Positions 1-10,024 of a stretch of 64,000 nt of DNA are shown in pieces; positions within the stretch are counted from its first letter, which is position 1, and every line of letters begins with the position of its first letter. The stretch is from assembly GCA_017506865.1 (NCBI GenBank), contig JAFCMP010000034.1, positions 248,001-312,000 on the forward strand, written 5' to 3'. The notes under the pieces are model-generated. The model was not told where the DNA came from and did no database searches. It was given only the letters and a program-made list of their open reading frames with translations. Source of the DNA: Tribonema minus. Lineage: Eukaryota; Sar; Xanthophyceae; Tribonematales; Tribonemataceae. A program made the position numbers and the translations under genes.

Positions 1-77
1 CCATCTGCAAGACGCGCGGCGTGGAGGCGTGCGACGCCTGCCACGGAGCGGGGCGCATCGCGGTGTGGATGCGGTAG
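1..77 (+). CDS. 3' end of a gene with a DnaJ-type CxxCxGxG zinc-binding motif (partial)
   Basis: The window opens inside a reading frame (codons begin at base 3) that ends at a TAG at 75-77. The last 24 residues include ACDACHGAGR, a CxxCxGxG repeat as found in DnaJ-type zinc-finger domains of chaperones and of small plastid assembly factors. The motif sits about ten residues from the C terminus, which suits a small DnaJ-like zinc-finger protein better than a full DnaJ. Only one repeat is visible, so the protein class is not certain and the upstream part lies outside the window. Confidence 0.5.
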   Translation, partial: ICKTRGVEACDACHGAGRIAVWMR

Positions 78-1617
78 AGCAGCTCGGTCGCGCGTAACGG
101 AAGCAGGATTTAGCGCACGCCTGCATGGCGTTCGCTGCAGCGGCAGCAGCTGCTGCCGCGATGCGCGGCGCATGGCGTAAGCCAGGTTTGCTGAGGACCG
201 CGCGGAGGTACAAAGCTCTTAACACTGGCACAGCGTTGGCTGCTGGGCGCACAGGACGGCAGGCAAGCGGCGGTGACGTGGTGGTCGCCTCCCCTAGCCT
301 CAACGTTTTTCGACGCATATCACACCCGATGTGTAATGATAATATCAGCAAGTAGAGGTAGTGTAAATATAGGCATGTGCAGACGGCTTCAACGGCGTTC
401 TTCCTCGACCATTTTTGTGCCCGACATTTGCACCTGTTAGTAATGAACGCCCATCGCCATCGCACAACATGCGTCATCGCCTCTCCTGCTGCTGCACGTG
501 TCTCATGAAAAGCGGACGCAATGTGTACGCCACGTAGCACTGGTACAGCGGTCGGCAGTCTCGTAGGGTGACATGTTAGCCTTGCTGCCGTGGTCATGAT
601 GCGTCACTCAGCATCTGCAGCAGCTGGCTCCATGACGTTCTTGACAGCTCTCACGTAATGAAATGTGAGCAGTCAGTCGCATGCCAGCAATGTACACTAC
701 GAAGCCACGCAACTCGTGTAGCCATCGCATGAGCAGCACTTGAGTTTGATATGAACATCTGTCTCCCCGAAGCACAACGTGCTCCTCTAGAGCCCAGCAA
801 TTGCAAGTCAAGAGTAGGCCCTACTTAGCGTACAACTTGGGCAATGAGGATTGCCAGCTGCATTTTCTTGCAAGTATCAGTCCATTGGCGTGGAGAATGT
901 CAGCGGTTTGAAGAGGTTTTTGAATGTGAGGGTCGCAATGGTTTTGAATGTGAGGGTCGCAATGGTTCATCGTTTTGCACGGTCACACGCTTTCGTGGCA
1001 CTGCATAAGATGCACACTGCATTTGTGAACATGCAAGCGGACATGATAGAAAAGGAGTGGGTAGGTGGAACAGGTACATGACTCTGTGTAGCAACGTATT
1101 GTATTTTTTTGTTGTGCACGTGACGCGCTCATACTGACAAACAACATACACACAAGCACAGCCCGAGCTCTGACACAGAGCATATGAGCTGTTGGACATG
1201 GGACTGTGGCTGCAACTGTGGCTGCAACTGGTTTGCGAGACATTCGAAGAACGTTCCCCCCTGAACACCCCTTGTGTCCTCGCAGCATCTACCCTCAGGC
1301 TGTGGACCAGACACGCCGCATTCGCTGCAATGCTGCTGTTGCTTGGGCTTTGCAAAGGCATGGCAGCTGTTGAGCTTCCCTGCTGCTGGCTGGCTACAGT
1401 ATCTGAAACCGTGCATTGGCTTGTCGAACCTGCACAGCCATGCTGACTCGCGTGCAAATGCAAGCACGTGCGCAGCGACGTGACATTGCTGCCCCCGCAC
1501 AGGACGAGCACCTTGCCCCAAAACGATGTGGCCCAAGCATCATTGACGTCACGCTCTTGAGGCATGCTCAGGAACGTGCCTGAGCCCCAGGAACGGCACG
1601 CATCCCGGGAACCGCCG
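78..1617. other. Gene-free stretch with a 24-bp tandem duplication
   Basis: I see no convincing gene. Open frames here are short, Cys/Ser-rich and lack splice-site support. A 24-bp unit (starting TTGAATGTGAGGG) is repeated perfectly twice at 920-943 and 944-967. The end of the stretch is the 3' flank of the PX-domain gene. Confidence 0.5.
920..967. repeat. 24-bp perfect tandem duplication (2 copies)
   Basis: Bases 920-943 and 944-967 are identical. The length is a multiple of three, but no supported coding frame covers it. Confidence 0.9.
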
Positions 1618-3691
1618 TCAGAAGCTGGCGCTTTGCTGGGGCGCAGCCTCTACGCGTATGCCGAGAAAGTCTATGATGTCCGGGTTCTTTGACGTGTGCG
1701 GTATGGCCACGAGGCACTTCAAGTACGCATCGAGGTCGCACCGCCGCTGCTCGATGAACTCCAGCGTGTAGTGGTCGGTGAGCAGCTTGTTGCGCTTGCG
1801 CGGCAGCGGCGGCACGTTGGCGTAGAGGTGGTGGCCTGCGCAGAGGCGGGCACCACAGCGATCAACCCGGATAGCAGGCAAGGGCAGTGGAGGCAGTGCA
1901 GCGATCAACCCAGACAGCAGGTAAGGGCAGTGGAGGCAGGGAAGGGCGATCGAGGAGGGCATTACCCACACTTTCACAAGCGCACAGCCCCTTGTCGTGT
2001 CACGCGCCGGCACATGCTGTTCAGACCACCCCAGACTGTCCTGCATGGTGACAGATCGTGAGACGTGAGAACGCCGCGACTGACATCGAGCTTGCCTTTG
2101 AAAGCGCTGCGCACGAGGGCATCTAGCTCGTCAAACTCCGCAAACCGTCGCAGCGCCGCAAACTCTCTCCCCCCCAGCTGCGACACGACCTCATACAGCA
2201 CTGTGCGGTTGTCGCTAGCGCTGGCGCTGCCGCCGCCTCTCGACGCCGCGCCGCCGCTGCCACCTGCTGCATGCTGCATCACGGCCTGGCGCACGCACAC
2301 CTGAGGCCCTGCAGTATCCGACGCGCCGCATGGAATACTGGCAGTAAGTGTGACTGAAGTGCAGCTGGAAGGTGCACTGGTGGTGGCACCAGAGGTGTCA
2401 GTTCATTCTTGTGCGCTGCACGCTACGCGATAGCAACATCAGCACGGACACTCTGCGATGCCTGCTGCTGATGATAGCGCGGCATTGCATGCCTCCATGC
2501 ATGCTGGCGACCTGGCAGTGTGCATATGTGCGTGCCGTACGAGCGGGAGATGCGCCAAAGAGCCCACCCGCATGAGGAGCAATGAGCGAAACAGCATCAT
2601 TGTCAGGGACACGAGTACTCACGTTTGATGTTGTGTGGCTCCTGCTCCGACATGACGTCCGGTAGACGGATGTCATTGCAGTACAGTACAAAGTCTGCTC
2701 GGCAGGTACGCAGGCACGCCAAGGACAATGCTGGTGAGCAGTCGAAGATGTGGCTGGCTGAGTTGCACTCAAAAACCTCGAGCGGTTCGCACCGTGTGCG
2801 GAATGCAAGGTGAACGCCTGTGATAACTGCTGCAAGCAAGTGCCTTCTCTTCGGTGTTCATGTCCGCATCAGTCCACAAACACCAACACGTGGCATTGCA
2901 CACTCTGGAAACCACTGGTCAAGGAACACTCAAGGTTGACTTGCCACATGTGCGACATGTGCGACATGTAATATGTATGTCGAAGCACAATGACCACTGC
3001 TCTGCTCGCATCCTGCATGTCGTGACTGAAGTGTTGAAAAAGGGATGGTGAAGCTGTTACATAGGCATTGCAAGAGATACGGCTATGGCCACCACACGAC
3101 CCCCCCCCCCCCCGCACTTGAACGAGTACAGCTTGTCAGATGCGAACCTGTGAGACCAGGGAACGCCAGCACCTCCACCCTGCAGCTGATGTCGCCGATG
3201 AGGAACGGGATAACATCGCCTCCATCCAGCAGATCACAGCTCTGAAGGCGGCGCACGATGGAACACATTATCAGGTGAGGTGTTATGGCCTGGACGAGTG
3301 TGGTTGGATCTATTTGCGCATTTTCTCTTGGTACAGCAGTTGGCGGTAGGGTCAGTAGCACCTACAAACTCAATACGTGCATGCAAGAGAAGCGGGCATT
3401 AGGTTGCTGGAGTTTCGTGTCCGTTCGCACCTTGCTAATGAGCTGTCCGTTCACAATGAGCTGCTTGTCTCCGGTGGCACCGCTGTGTCTAAATTGGACC
3501 ACTCCAGCGGATGCCCAGTGCGGATCAGCGGGGCCACTGATGAAGCCAGGCGCTCCCTTAGAAGGCACTACCCATATTTTAGTTCTCAATAACGACAACA
3601 CTGCTTTGGATGGAACCAGCAACCTCGGCAGCGCCAGATCTGCCAGTGGTAGCAAGCGGTTATCGGCAATGCTGCCGGTGGAGTTGCCCAT
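1618..3691 (-). CDS. PX (phox-homology) domain protein, five exons
   Basis: Five exons join in phase: 3691-3431, 3289-3148, 2817-2623, 2308-2096 and 1835-1618, giving 342 residues. The start MGNSTGS is a possible N-myristoylation context. The C-terminal third is a PX domain, which binds phosphoinositides on endosomal or other membranes: it shows LRRFAEFDEL near residue 255, the proline-rich loop VPPLPRKR near 280 and the FIEQRR...L helix near 293. The N-terminal 200 residues match nothing I recognise. The last intron appears to use a GC donor (AAAG/GCAAGC), because only that donor keeps frame across the PX domain. The second exon's donor is ambiguous (3148 or 3157, same phase). A 14-base G run on the coding strand lies early in intron 2. 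The gene is head-to-head with the HAD-like gene. Confidence 0.75.
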
Positions 3692-3931
3692 GCTGCCCTT
3701 ACAGCACTTCAACAGAAGTCGGCATGCTAAGCTCCACACGAACACCAGACATCCCAGCTACCTCCTCGCAACCGCTGCAGCCCCTGAACCACGCTACAAC
3801 ACACACCTGTAAAACTTAACTTCTGCAACAATCCACAGTTGAACTCCCATACTCACGTGACCAGGCTGTCAGTCATGTCACATCCACATCATACCACAGC
3901 CATCATCGCCTGCACACTACAGGCTGTCATC
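3692..3931. promoter_or_regulatory. Shared 5' region of the PX gene and the HAD-like gene
   Basis: Only 240 bp separate the two start codons, which point away from each other. A palindromic CACGTG (G-box/E-box core) sits at about 3854-3859. Calling it a bidirectional promoter is inference. Confidence 0.45.
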
Positions 3932-5342
3932 ATGTCCTCCAGCGATCGCAAGAGCGGCGGTGCTGCCAAGGAGAGCGAGATTGGGGAGATTGCAGGCAAC
4001 GAGCAACACTGTGCTCCAAAGGAGTTGGATGCTGCTAAGGTTGAAGACTGCGCCCGCGAGAAGGAGTTGGACGACGCGCTGAAATTGTTTGACAGCCTGA
4101 GCCTAGGTGAAGAAGCTGCATCGTCAGTTCGCAAGACGCTCATCCTCCTTGACTTCAACGGACTGCTGGTTCACCGCTGGAAGGAAGGCGACCGGCCGAG
4201 TGACTTGCCCCGCGGTGTGCCACACGACTTCCGCGTCAACCGTGGGAAGTTTTGGCTGCGTCCGTATGCTAGGAAAAATTCGTTGGGCACTTTTTCAACG
4301 ATCCACGATGCCAGGTCGCCATCTACACCAGCATGGCCAGGCATAATATGGAGGTAGATGACCCGCTGACGATTGAGTGTCTCTCAGTCCATGCACATGG
4401 ATGCGTTGTGAGGGAGGGCATGGCAGGTAACCTAGTAGAACAGACTCATGGTTGATGCATACTTCAAAGCACGACAGCATCGTGAAAGCATCCTCAATAT
4501 GTGTCCAATCTGATCAGCGCCTACACATGCAACCATACCACTCAGACCTGCAGGCGGAATGATTTTCTAGTGCACGCTGGCAAGCACGTGCGACCTTACC
4601 GCTATCAGTACGTACCCCCCTTCTGATGGCGCTGATCACCACACTGCAACATGTGGAGTCAACTCACTTCCTATGCGAGACTGCTGAGAACTGGATATGT
4701 GTGCCAAGCGAAACAATCCTCACACCGCTGCTTGCTTTCCTTGATCGCCACTGCACCAACCCGCAGGAGGTGGTCATGACTTTCGATTCGCACTGCGAGG
4801 AGCACCCGCTCGACCCGTTCACCGTCTGCGGCACGGTCGTTGAGACGCACACGTCCGTCATGAACGGCTGCGTGGCCATCTTCGACAGGCCCTTCAACGC
4901 CGTCGACCCAACGGGCGCGCAGTCCTGGGACACGGTGCGCGACCTGCAATGCGTCTGGCAGTCTGCACAGGCGAGGCGCATGGACGCGGCGTACGACGCG
5001 ACCAACACCGTCATGATAGAGTCTGAGCCGCGCAAGATCCGCGACTGCGCCGAGAATGCCATCGTGCCCTCCGAGTGCACCGCGAAGAGCGTGGGGAAGG
5101 CGGACCGCGAGCTGGAGCACCTGCTGCGCTACCTGGACCACCGCTTGTTCCCCGCCATGCAAGCGGGGGGCGAGGAGGGCAGCACCACGGACGTCAGGAA
5201 CGTGCTGAGGCAGCACCCGTTCCTGAGTAGGGCACGAGCCGGTGCGCTTGGGCTGCGCATGCCGCCATCAACAAATCGACCGCGCAAGCAGGTGACCAAA
5301 GATGGATCCACATCTCAATCAAGGCGCCTACGGCAGCGCTGA
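3932..5342 (+). CDS. FCP1/NLI-interacting-factor-like HAD protein, with an apparent frameshift
   Basis: The first exon (3932-4353) encodes an acidic N terminus and then LILLDFNGLLVHR, the HAD motif I region with Asn where the usual DxD has its second Asp. It continues to VAIYTSMARHNME, but that piece is in another frame. An A run at 4273-4277 has five bases where six would keep the frame (RPYARK then FVGHFFND). The second coding exon (4767-5342) joins in phase and holds the C-terminal HAD region, with NTVMIESEPRKI and NAIVPSEC in place of the usual IDD motif. With one base restored the protein is about 332 residues. Family members are protein phosphatases, but both acidic motifs are altered here, so activity is doubtful. 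The frameshift may be a base-calling error or a real lesion. Confidence 0.7.
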
Positions 5343-5720
5343 CCGCAGTGGGGTTGAGCTGTTGTTGTGCGGGGGCCAAGCAGCAGCAGTGAAGCCGCAA
5401 GATTGCATCGCAGTGTGAAATCTGCACGCATGCATGCTGTGCAGGTACCGCAACCAGCAGGTGCATTCGCCCTGCAACACGTGCTGCAAGAGTGACCAAG
5501 CATTGTCAGCTGCCTGTCACTGCAGCTGAGCTGATGTACTTGCCCCCGTAATGATTGCCACAGCGCGTCTACAACAGCCAGTACAGCGCCCGCATCACAT
5601 CATGTACATGGTGATGTTTGCTTGAGTGTGCTGCATAAGCCGCGCTTGCCTGGGATGCATCGCAGTTTACTTCAAAATATAGAATATACTTCCAAGTACT
5701 CCACAACTACATGTTGGCAG
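5343..5720. other. Short gene-free stretch
   Basis: No supported exon. The preceding gene has a possible donor (AAGCAG/GTGACC near 5290), but joining it to the exon at 5721 breaks the frame, so I treat them as separate. Confidence 0.4.
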
Positions 5721-5979
5721 CATCGGGGAGCAGGGGCGGAAGCTGCTGGAGGCTGTGGCGACGGAGTATGCCAGCAGGATGTCAGTGCCCGGAGGAGCGC
5801 GCCCTAAAGCTCTCAAGGGCATCGCCCTGGCGCGCTTACGCTCGGCACTGTCGGCAGCGCTCCACATGGCGTACTCTGGCCGTGTCATGACACACATGGC
5901 AGAATCCAGGGGGGGGGGGCACATGGAGGAGGACGTAGGGGAGGACCCCGAGATGCCATTTGGCGGCGGCGGCGTTTGA
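5721..5979 (+). pseudogene. Orphan terminal exon or gene fragment of unknown function
   Basis: An open frame follows a plausible acceptor (TTGGCAG at 5714-5720). It begins IGEQGRKLLEAVATEY and ends EDPEMPFGGGGV before a TGA at 5977-5979. A ten-base G run (5910-5919) interrupts the middle. I find no upstream exon or start codon, so it is either a broken gene or the last exon of a gene I cannot trace. The final 18 codons and the following untranslated sequence recur on the other strand at 26631-26798, where the reading frame is also intact. Unknown family. The upstream parts of the two copies are unrelated. Confidence 0.35.
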
Positions 5980-6091
5980 GTGGTTGTCGTTGCGACACTT
6001 TCAGACTGTCATACGACATGTAGATTCCTTACAGCTAGATGCCAATCATCTGGGCTTTTTCGCGCCCTGAGCGAGAATTAATAAAAAGTAC
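5924..6091 (+). repeat. 168-bp dispersed repeat, copy A (inverted relative to copy B)
   Basis: By direct comparison, 5924-6091 matches the reverse complement of 26631-26798 over 168 bases with about six mismatches and no gaps. It covers the last codons (ending PFGGGGV), the stop, and about 112 bp of 3' sequence, ending at TTAATAAAAAGTAC, which holds an AATAAA poly(A) signal. Confidence 0.9.
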
Positions 6092-6562
6092 ATGTACATT
6101 GGGGCCGCCTGCTGCTGATTGTGCTGGTCCTTGATCTGCAAAGTGATTGACACGTGTGCAATGCCTGCAAGGCGTCAGCGGCGCACTATATGCCAGTCAC
6201 TTTGGCAGCTAGCATACGGAGCACGTTCTGGTACATCAGGCCGTCATTCGGCGCGGCTCAAGAAACTGGACGGCATGCAAGAAAACTCTGGTGCCCACTT
6301 TCGGCTACCTGCATGCCATTTGCACGAGAAACTGCCTTATGCATGCGTGTACATGTGGACACAATCATATGTGTAAGAACTGCACACAGAGGTGAACGTA
6401 CGAGCGCTGCTGCTGACACAGTCAACATCGTTGAAACCATAACAGTGTGACCAGCACCAGCGCAAACTGTATCACACAAACGAAGCAGTGGTAATCACTG
6501 GAGACAGCGGTAAGTTGTGGCCGTACCAAACAATCGTTTATCATTGTACAGGGCATGATCCG
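6092..6562. other. Gene-free stretch
   Basis: No supported gene. It is the 3' flank of the RIIa-domain gene. Open frames are short and balanced in composition. Confidence 0.4.
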
Positions 6563-7926
6563 TCACCTCCCACCCGGTTGCGACAGCGCGGTTTCCGCTG
6601 CCACCTTGAACTCCTTCCACGTCATCAGCCCCTCTGTCTCTGTCACAACCTTGGCGATGCTCTTCTTGATCTCGTTTGCATGGTGAGGGAAGCGCTCCAG
6701 CAGAAGAGTGGGGTTGTTGTTCAGCATGACCACCATGTGCGCTCTGCGTATCGCCCTAGTGCCCTGGACCTGTCAAAGGCGGAGCAGCAGCGGCAGTGCT
6801 CAATTGCATGCTGTTGGTACAGCACTGCAAGAGACTCTGTGTGCGTTCACAGGAATGGCTGCTGGCGATCACGAGAGAGCCCATATGTGATACCTGCAAG
6901 ATGTGCAGCCACCAGGACTAATATGCTCAATCTGACGTCTCGCGCAAATGTGCGTTGTACGGGGAGCAGCATTGCGAGACTTCCCACCAGCAGCTTGGCA
7001 GTTTTCATCACGTTCAAGTGGTGCTGATCAGGCTATGGTTGGCGTGCAGCACTGCTGAGGCCAGAGCGCTGTTGGCGTTGTGTGCTACTAGTAGTGACAT
7101 GCGTGGAAGGCCACGCAAAGCGTCAGGACAAAAAAAAAACTCATGCCACAACTGTTTGTGCGTCGCTATATGCCTTCAGCTCCCAATACAACTCAGTTCA
7201 AGACATAGGCACTGGCCCTTTCAGTGGCAACATCGGTGACTCAGATGTGACAAACATGCCGCTGCGCTCCGTTGTCAAGTGAGAGAGATGCGAGACCCTG
7301 AATGCATTTGTGTGCACATGCATACCTCTTCCAGCATGCCATAAAGCTCTGCCAGCAGCTGTGTCCGGGATTTTTCGTCTCTCCTCTCCATGAACTTTGC
7401 CTTGACCTCCTTTTGCCGCAGATCCGCCATATCTGCTGCCGGTCCCGCAGTACAAAATGGCCTCTCCCGTATTTCTGTCATGAGAAAGCTGATTGGGTCG
7501 GCAGGCTTCTCCAGCAGTATCCTGAACAGGAGTAGAGGGGGATATCGCCACGTCAGGTCAGTACCGACTGTCTTGAAGACACTGTCAAGTTGCACAATCA
7601 TGACTACCTGAGCAGCAGAATCCAGAGTTTGTGCTGCGTCAAATGTCTCCCGCCAGAGCCGCTGGAGGCTGCTAGTCCTTATACGACACGCAACACCCAA
7701 CGAATCTACGTGACTTGCGCCTGAGCATATATGAGCGTCGCTGCGCACCAGCTGCACTTGTTTAGACTGAGTGTTTGCAGCATTGCCTCACTCACCTCTT
7801 GAGGTATTCCTGAAAAAGCGCGTTGATGTCCAGCCGCTCCGCATACAGCGCCATGTCCTCCATCAACACCTCATTTGTTGGCAGTGACAACGGAGGCATT
7901 ACCTTGCTCAGCCGCTGAGAAGCCAT
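6563..7926 (-). CDS. RIIa/Dpy-30-type dimerization-domain protein, EFCAB10-like
   Basis: Three exons (7926-7796, 7521-7326, 6769-6563) join in phase to give 177 residues, starting MASQRLSKVM. The N-terminal 60 residues form an RIIa/Dpy-30-like helix pair: LDINALFQEYLKR at the first junction runs directly into ILLEKPADPISFLMTEIRE, the classic KP.DP..FL signature. The C terminus (LLERFPHHANEIKKSI, then TWKEF) resembles an EF-hand-like helical region, as in EFCAB10. RIIa-domain proteins of this small size usually dock onto A-kinase-anchor-type helices in the axoneme, radial spoke or Dpy-30 complexes. The gene is head-to-head with a dynein light-chain gene, which supports a ciliary role. The exact orthologue is not certain. 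Confidence 0.85.
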
Positions 7927-8173
7927 GATCCTAGTGCAGTCGGGCGAAAGCTCAAGCTCTCTCCAGTTTGCTGGCTGGAAGTTGAAGCAAACAGTTACAC
8001 CGTATCCGATCTAACTTTGTTTTATTACACTCCGGCAAACGCACGATCAGGTGGAGACGCAGCACATCAGAGTAGGTATTGACTTGCACATCGCAGCTAG
8101 TGCAACTTTCGGCTTGCAGCAAAGGGCCCGCTTAAGGGGCACCAAGGTGCCAACTTCAACAGCCTGCGCTCAG
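7927..8173. promoter_or_regulatory. Shared 5' region of two ciliary-type genes
   Basis: There are 247 bp between divergent start codons of the RIIa protein and the Tctex light chain. Motifs GAAGTTGAAG (near 7978) and CAACTTCAAC (near 8152) lie near the two ends in opposite orientation. I see no clear RFX X-box. Shared control is inference. Confidence 0.45.
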
Positions 8174-9388
8174 ATGGACATTGAGGCGTCGGAGCAGACG
8201 GCGTTTCTGCCTGAGCAGGTGGAGGGGATCCTTATGGCCGCGATCGATGCAGTTTTGAAGAATGAAGTTTACGGTGAGTAATGCCCATGACCTGCTGTGC
8301 ATGACAGTGCGATCTGCACGCGTAATTGCCGGTTGCTTGGCACACCACAAGATTCCCAAGCTACAACCATGTAAGCTCGCCTGTCATGTATGACACCTCA
8401 GCGGATGCATGATGGACATCTGTCGTGACTCTCACAAGAGACTTGAAGGTGGGTTCGGATGTTGTTATCACTTTTGAATGGAATGAGGTCGTTGAACTAC
8501 GAGATGTCCTGGCGTGATGCTGCCCAACAGCACATCTTGCTCAATGACCTGCAAATATCTTGATGATTGGTGGTACTATTTCCACAAATACGCACCTGTA
8601 GGACTCGAGACGTACGCTGAACCTGAGTTATCACCACACGCTTATGTGCAACTGGGCTCAGCGGTGGTTGCGCCCCCCCAGCTGGTTCTTGGCCAATGTG
8701 GCCCAATGTTGTACAGATGAACAGTGTCCAGCTGTGAGTGCATGTCATGAATGAAACCTGGTGCCCAGAGTTGCGCGTTCATAGCAGGCATGCTGTTGCT
8801 CCTTGCCCCCTTAAGTGTTGAACCTTCGATTGCTGTCCTTCATTGCACATCACAACACACGGCCACATTTAGGAATCACTGTACACTGCATTGTCCAATG
8901 CAACGATTCAATGTACGACGATTACGAGGACAGGCCATTTGCAAGTGGCAGTGTACATGGGGCATCACGCACTCACTGCCAACACAACAATTAACATACA
9001 TGCTGTTGAACGCCAGACGCCATACAGTGTTGTAGTGACTGCGGTGCAACGAGCGCCAACTTAAGTTGCCTGATGACTCTTGTCGGCCATCGTTCACGAT
9101 CCGTCCTCTTGTTCGTTCACCCCAGTGGAGGCCAAAGCACAGCACTGGGTGGACTCCATCTGCGACAAGTGCATGGCGGGCCTGCACAGCCTCAACAAGC
9201 CATTCAAGTACATAGTCACGGCCGCGGTCATTCAGAAGAACGGCGCGGGCGTTCACGCGGGGCACTCGGCCTTCTGGGACATCGGCAGCGACAATCTGTG
9301 TCAGGTGTCGTGGCCCACTGACAAGATGCGGGAGCAGCAGGGCAGCCGGATAAAGTGCATCGTCACAGCCTTTGGGTTGAGCTTGTGA
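8174..9388 (+). CDS. Dynein light chain, Tctex-1 (DYNLT) family
   Basis: Two exons (8174-8273 and 9126-9388) join in phase 1 to give 120 residues, the usual family length. The start MDIEASEQTAF matches the acidic N terminus of DYNLT proteins. The core NKPFKYIVTAAVIQKNGAG, then HSAFWD, and the C-terminal IVTAFGLSL are diagnostic. Tctex-type light chains dimerize on the dynein intermediate chain. They serve cytoplasmic dynein and, in some lineages, axonemal inner-arm dynein. An AATAAA at 9400-9405, twelve bases after the stop, is the likely poly(A) signal. The neighbour on the other side of the short shared 5' region is another ciliary-type gene. Confidence 0.97.
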
Positions 9389-10024
9389 CAGCACTGTCAA
9401 ATAAACAGGAAAGAAAGAAAGTTGCCAGCCCGGCAACGCAATCTGTGGCGCGCTTTGCTGTCAACAGCTCGAGGTGCCTGTTTTGCGCTTGTGTTGAGCA
9501 ACAAAGTATACAAAGGTCTGTCAGCAACACACCATCAATAGGGACATGTTGCAAAGCGACAGTCACTTCAGCAGCAGACTGGCGGTTGAGACAGAAAAAC
9601 GCCAATTGAAGCAACAGGCTGTTTGCGTTTGAGCTGGCTGAGTGAATTTGTTTGCCAGTAGCCAGTGCCAAAGCACGATTTGGCTGTTGTCACCGTGGTG
9701 TGCACCTGTTGCTGCCGCAGGCCATGAAGCCCCCCCTGTGTTCAAAGTGCTAATGCAGGTGTGCACATGATGCTGCATGCAGTGCTGCCGTCAATGTTGC
9801 TGCCAAACCTCATGGGAAATACACGCCAATCTGAACGCTCTGTGCTGCCGTGATGCACCACCATAACTGCGGATCCCCCCCCCCCCCCCGCCGCCCGCCG
9901 CCCCCCCCCCCCGCGCTTCAAACACCTTTGCTGCCGCCAGCCATCATACCAGAGCAGAGCGATCTGTACACGCGCACGCCTCTCGGCACACCCAGTGCTG
10001 GGAATGTCCCCTACTTCCCCCTAC
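9389..10024. other. Convergent intergenic stretch with poly(C) tracts
   Basis: This is the 3' flank of both the dynein light-chain gene (+) and the zinc-finger gene (-). It holds C15 at 9875-9889 and C12 at 9901-9912 separated by a C-rich spacer. No coding exon is supported. Confidence 0.5.

Noticed and set aside
125..355. Small plus-strand frame with a poly-Ala start
   Set aside because: It lies in the 3' flank of the DnaJ-motif gene, has no splice or homology support, and poly-Ala arises from a GCA/GCG repeat.
3126..3275. Plus-strand exon with a TACAG acceptor after C14 and a CAG/GTGAGG donor
   Set aside because: The minus-strand exon over the same bases joins both neighbours in phase and extends a protein ending in a PX domain; the plus-strand version has no partners.
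4546..4607. Possible extra exon in the HAD gene between an AG and GTACGTAC
   Set aside because: The flanking exons already join in phase 0 without it, and the encoded peptide does not fit the family.
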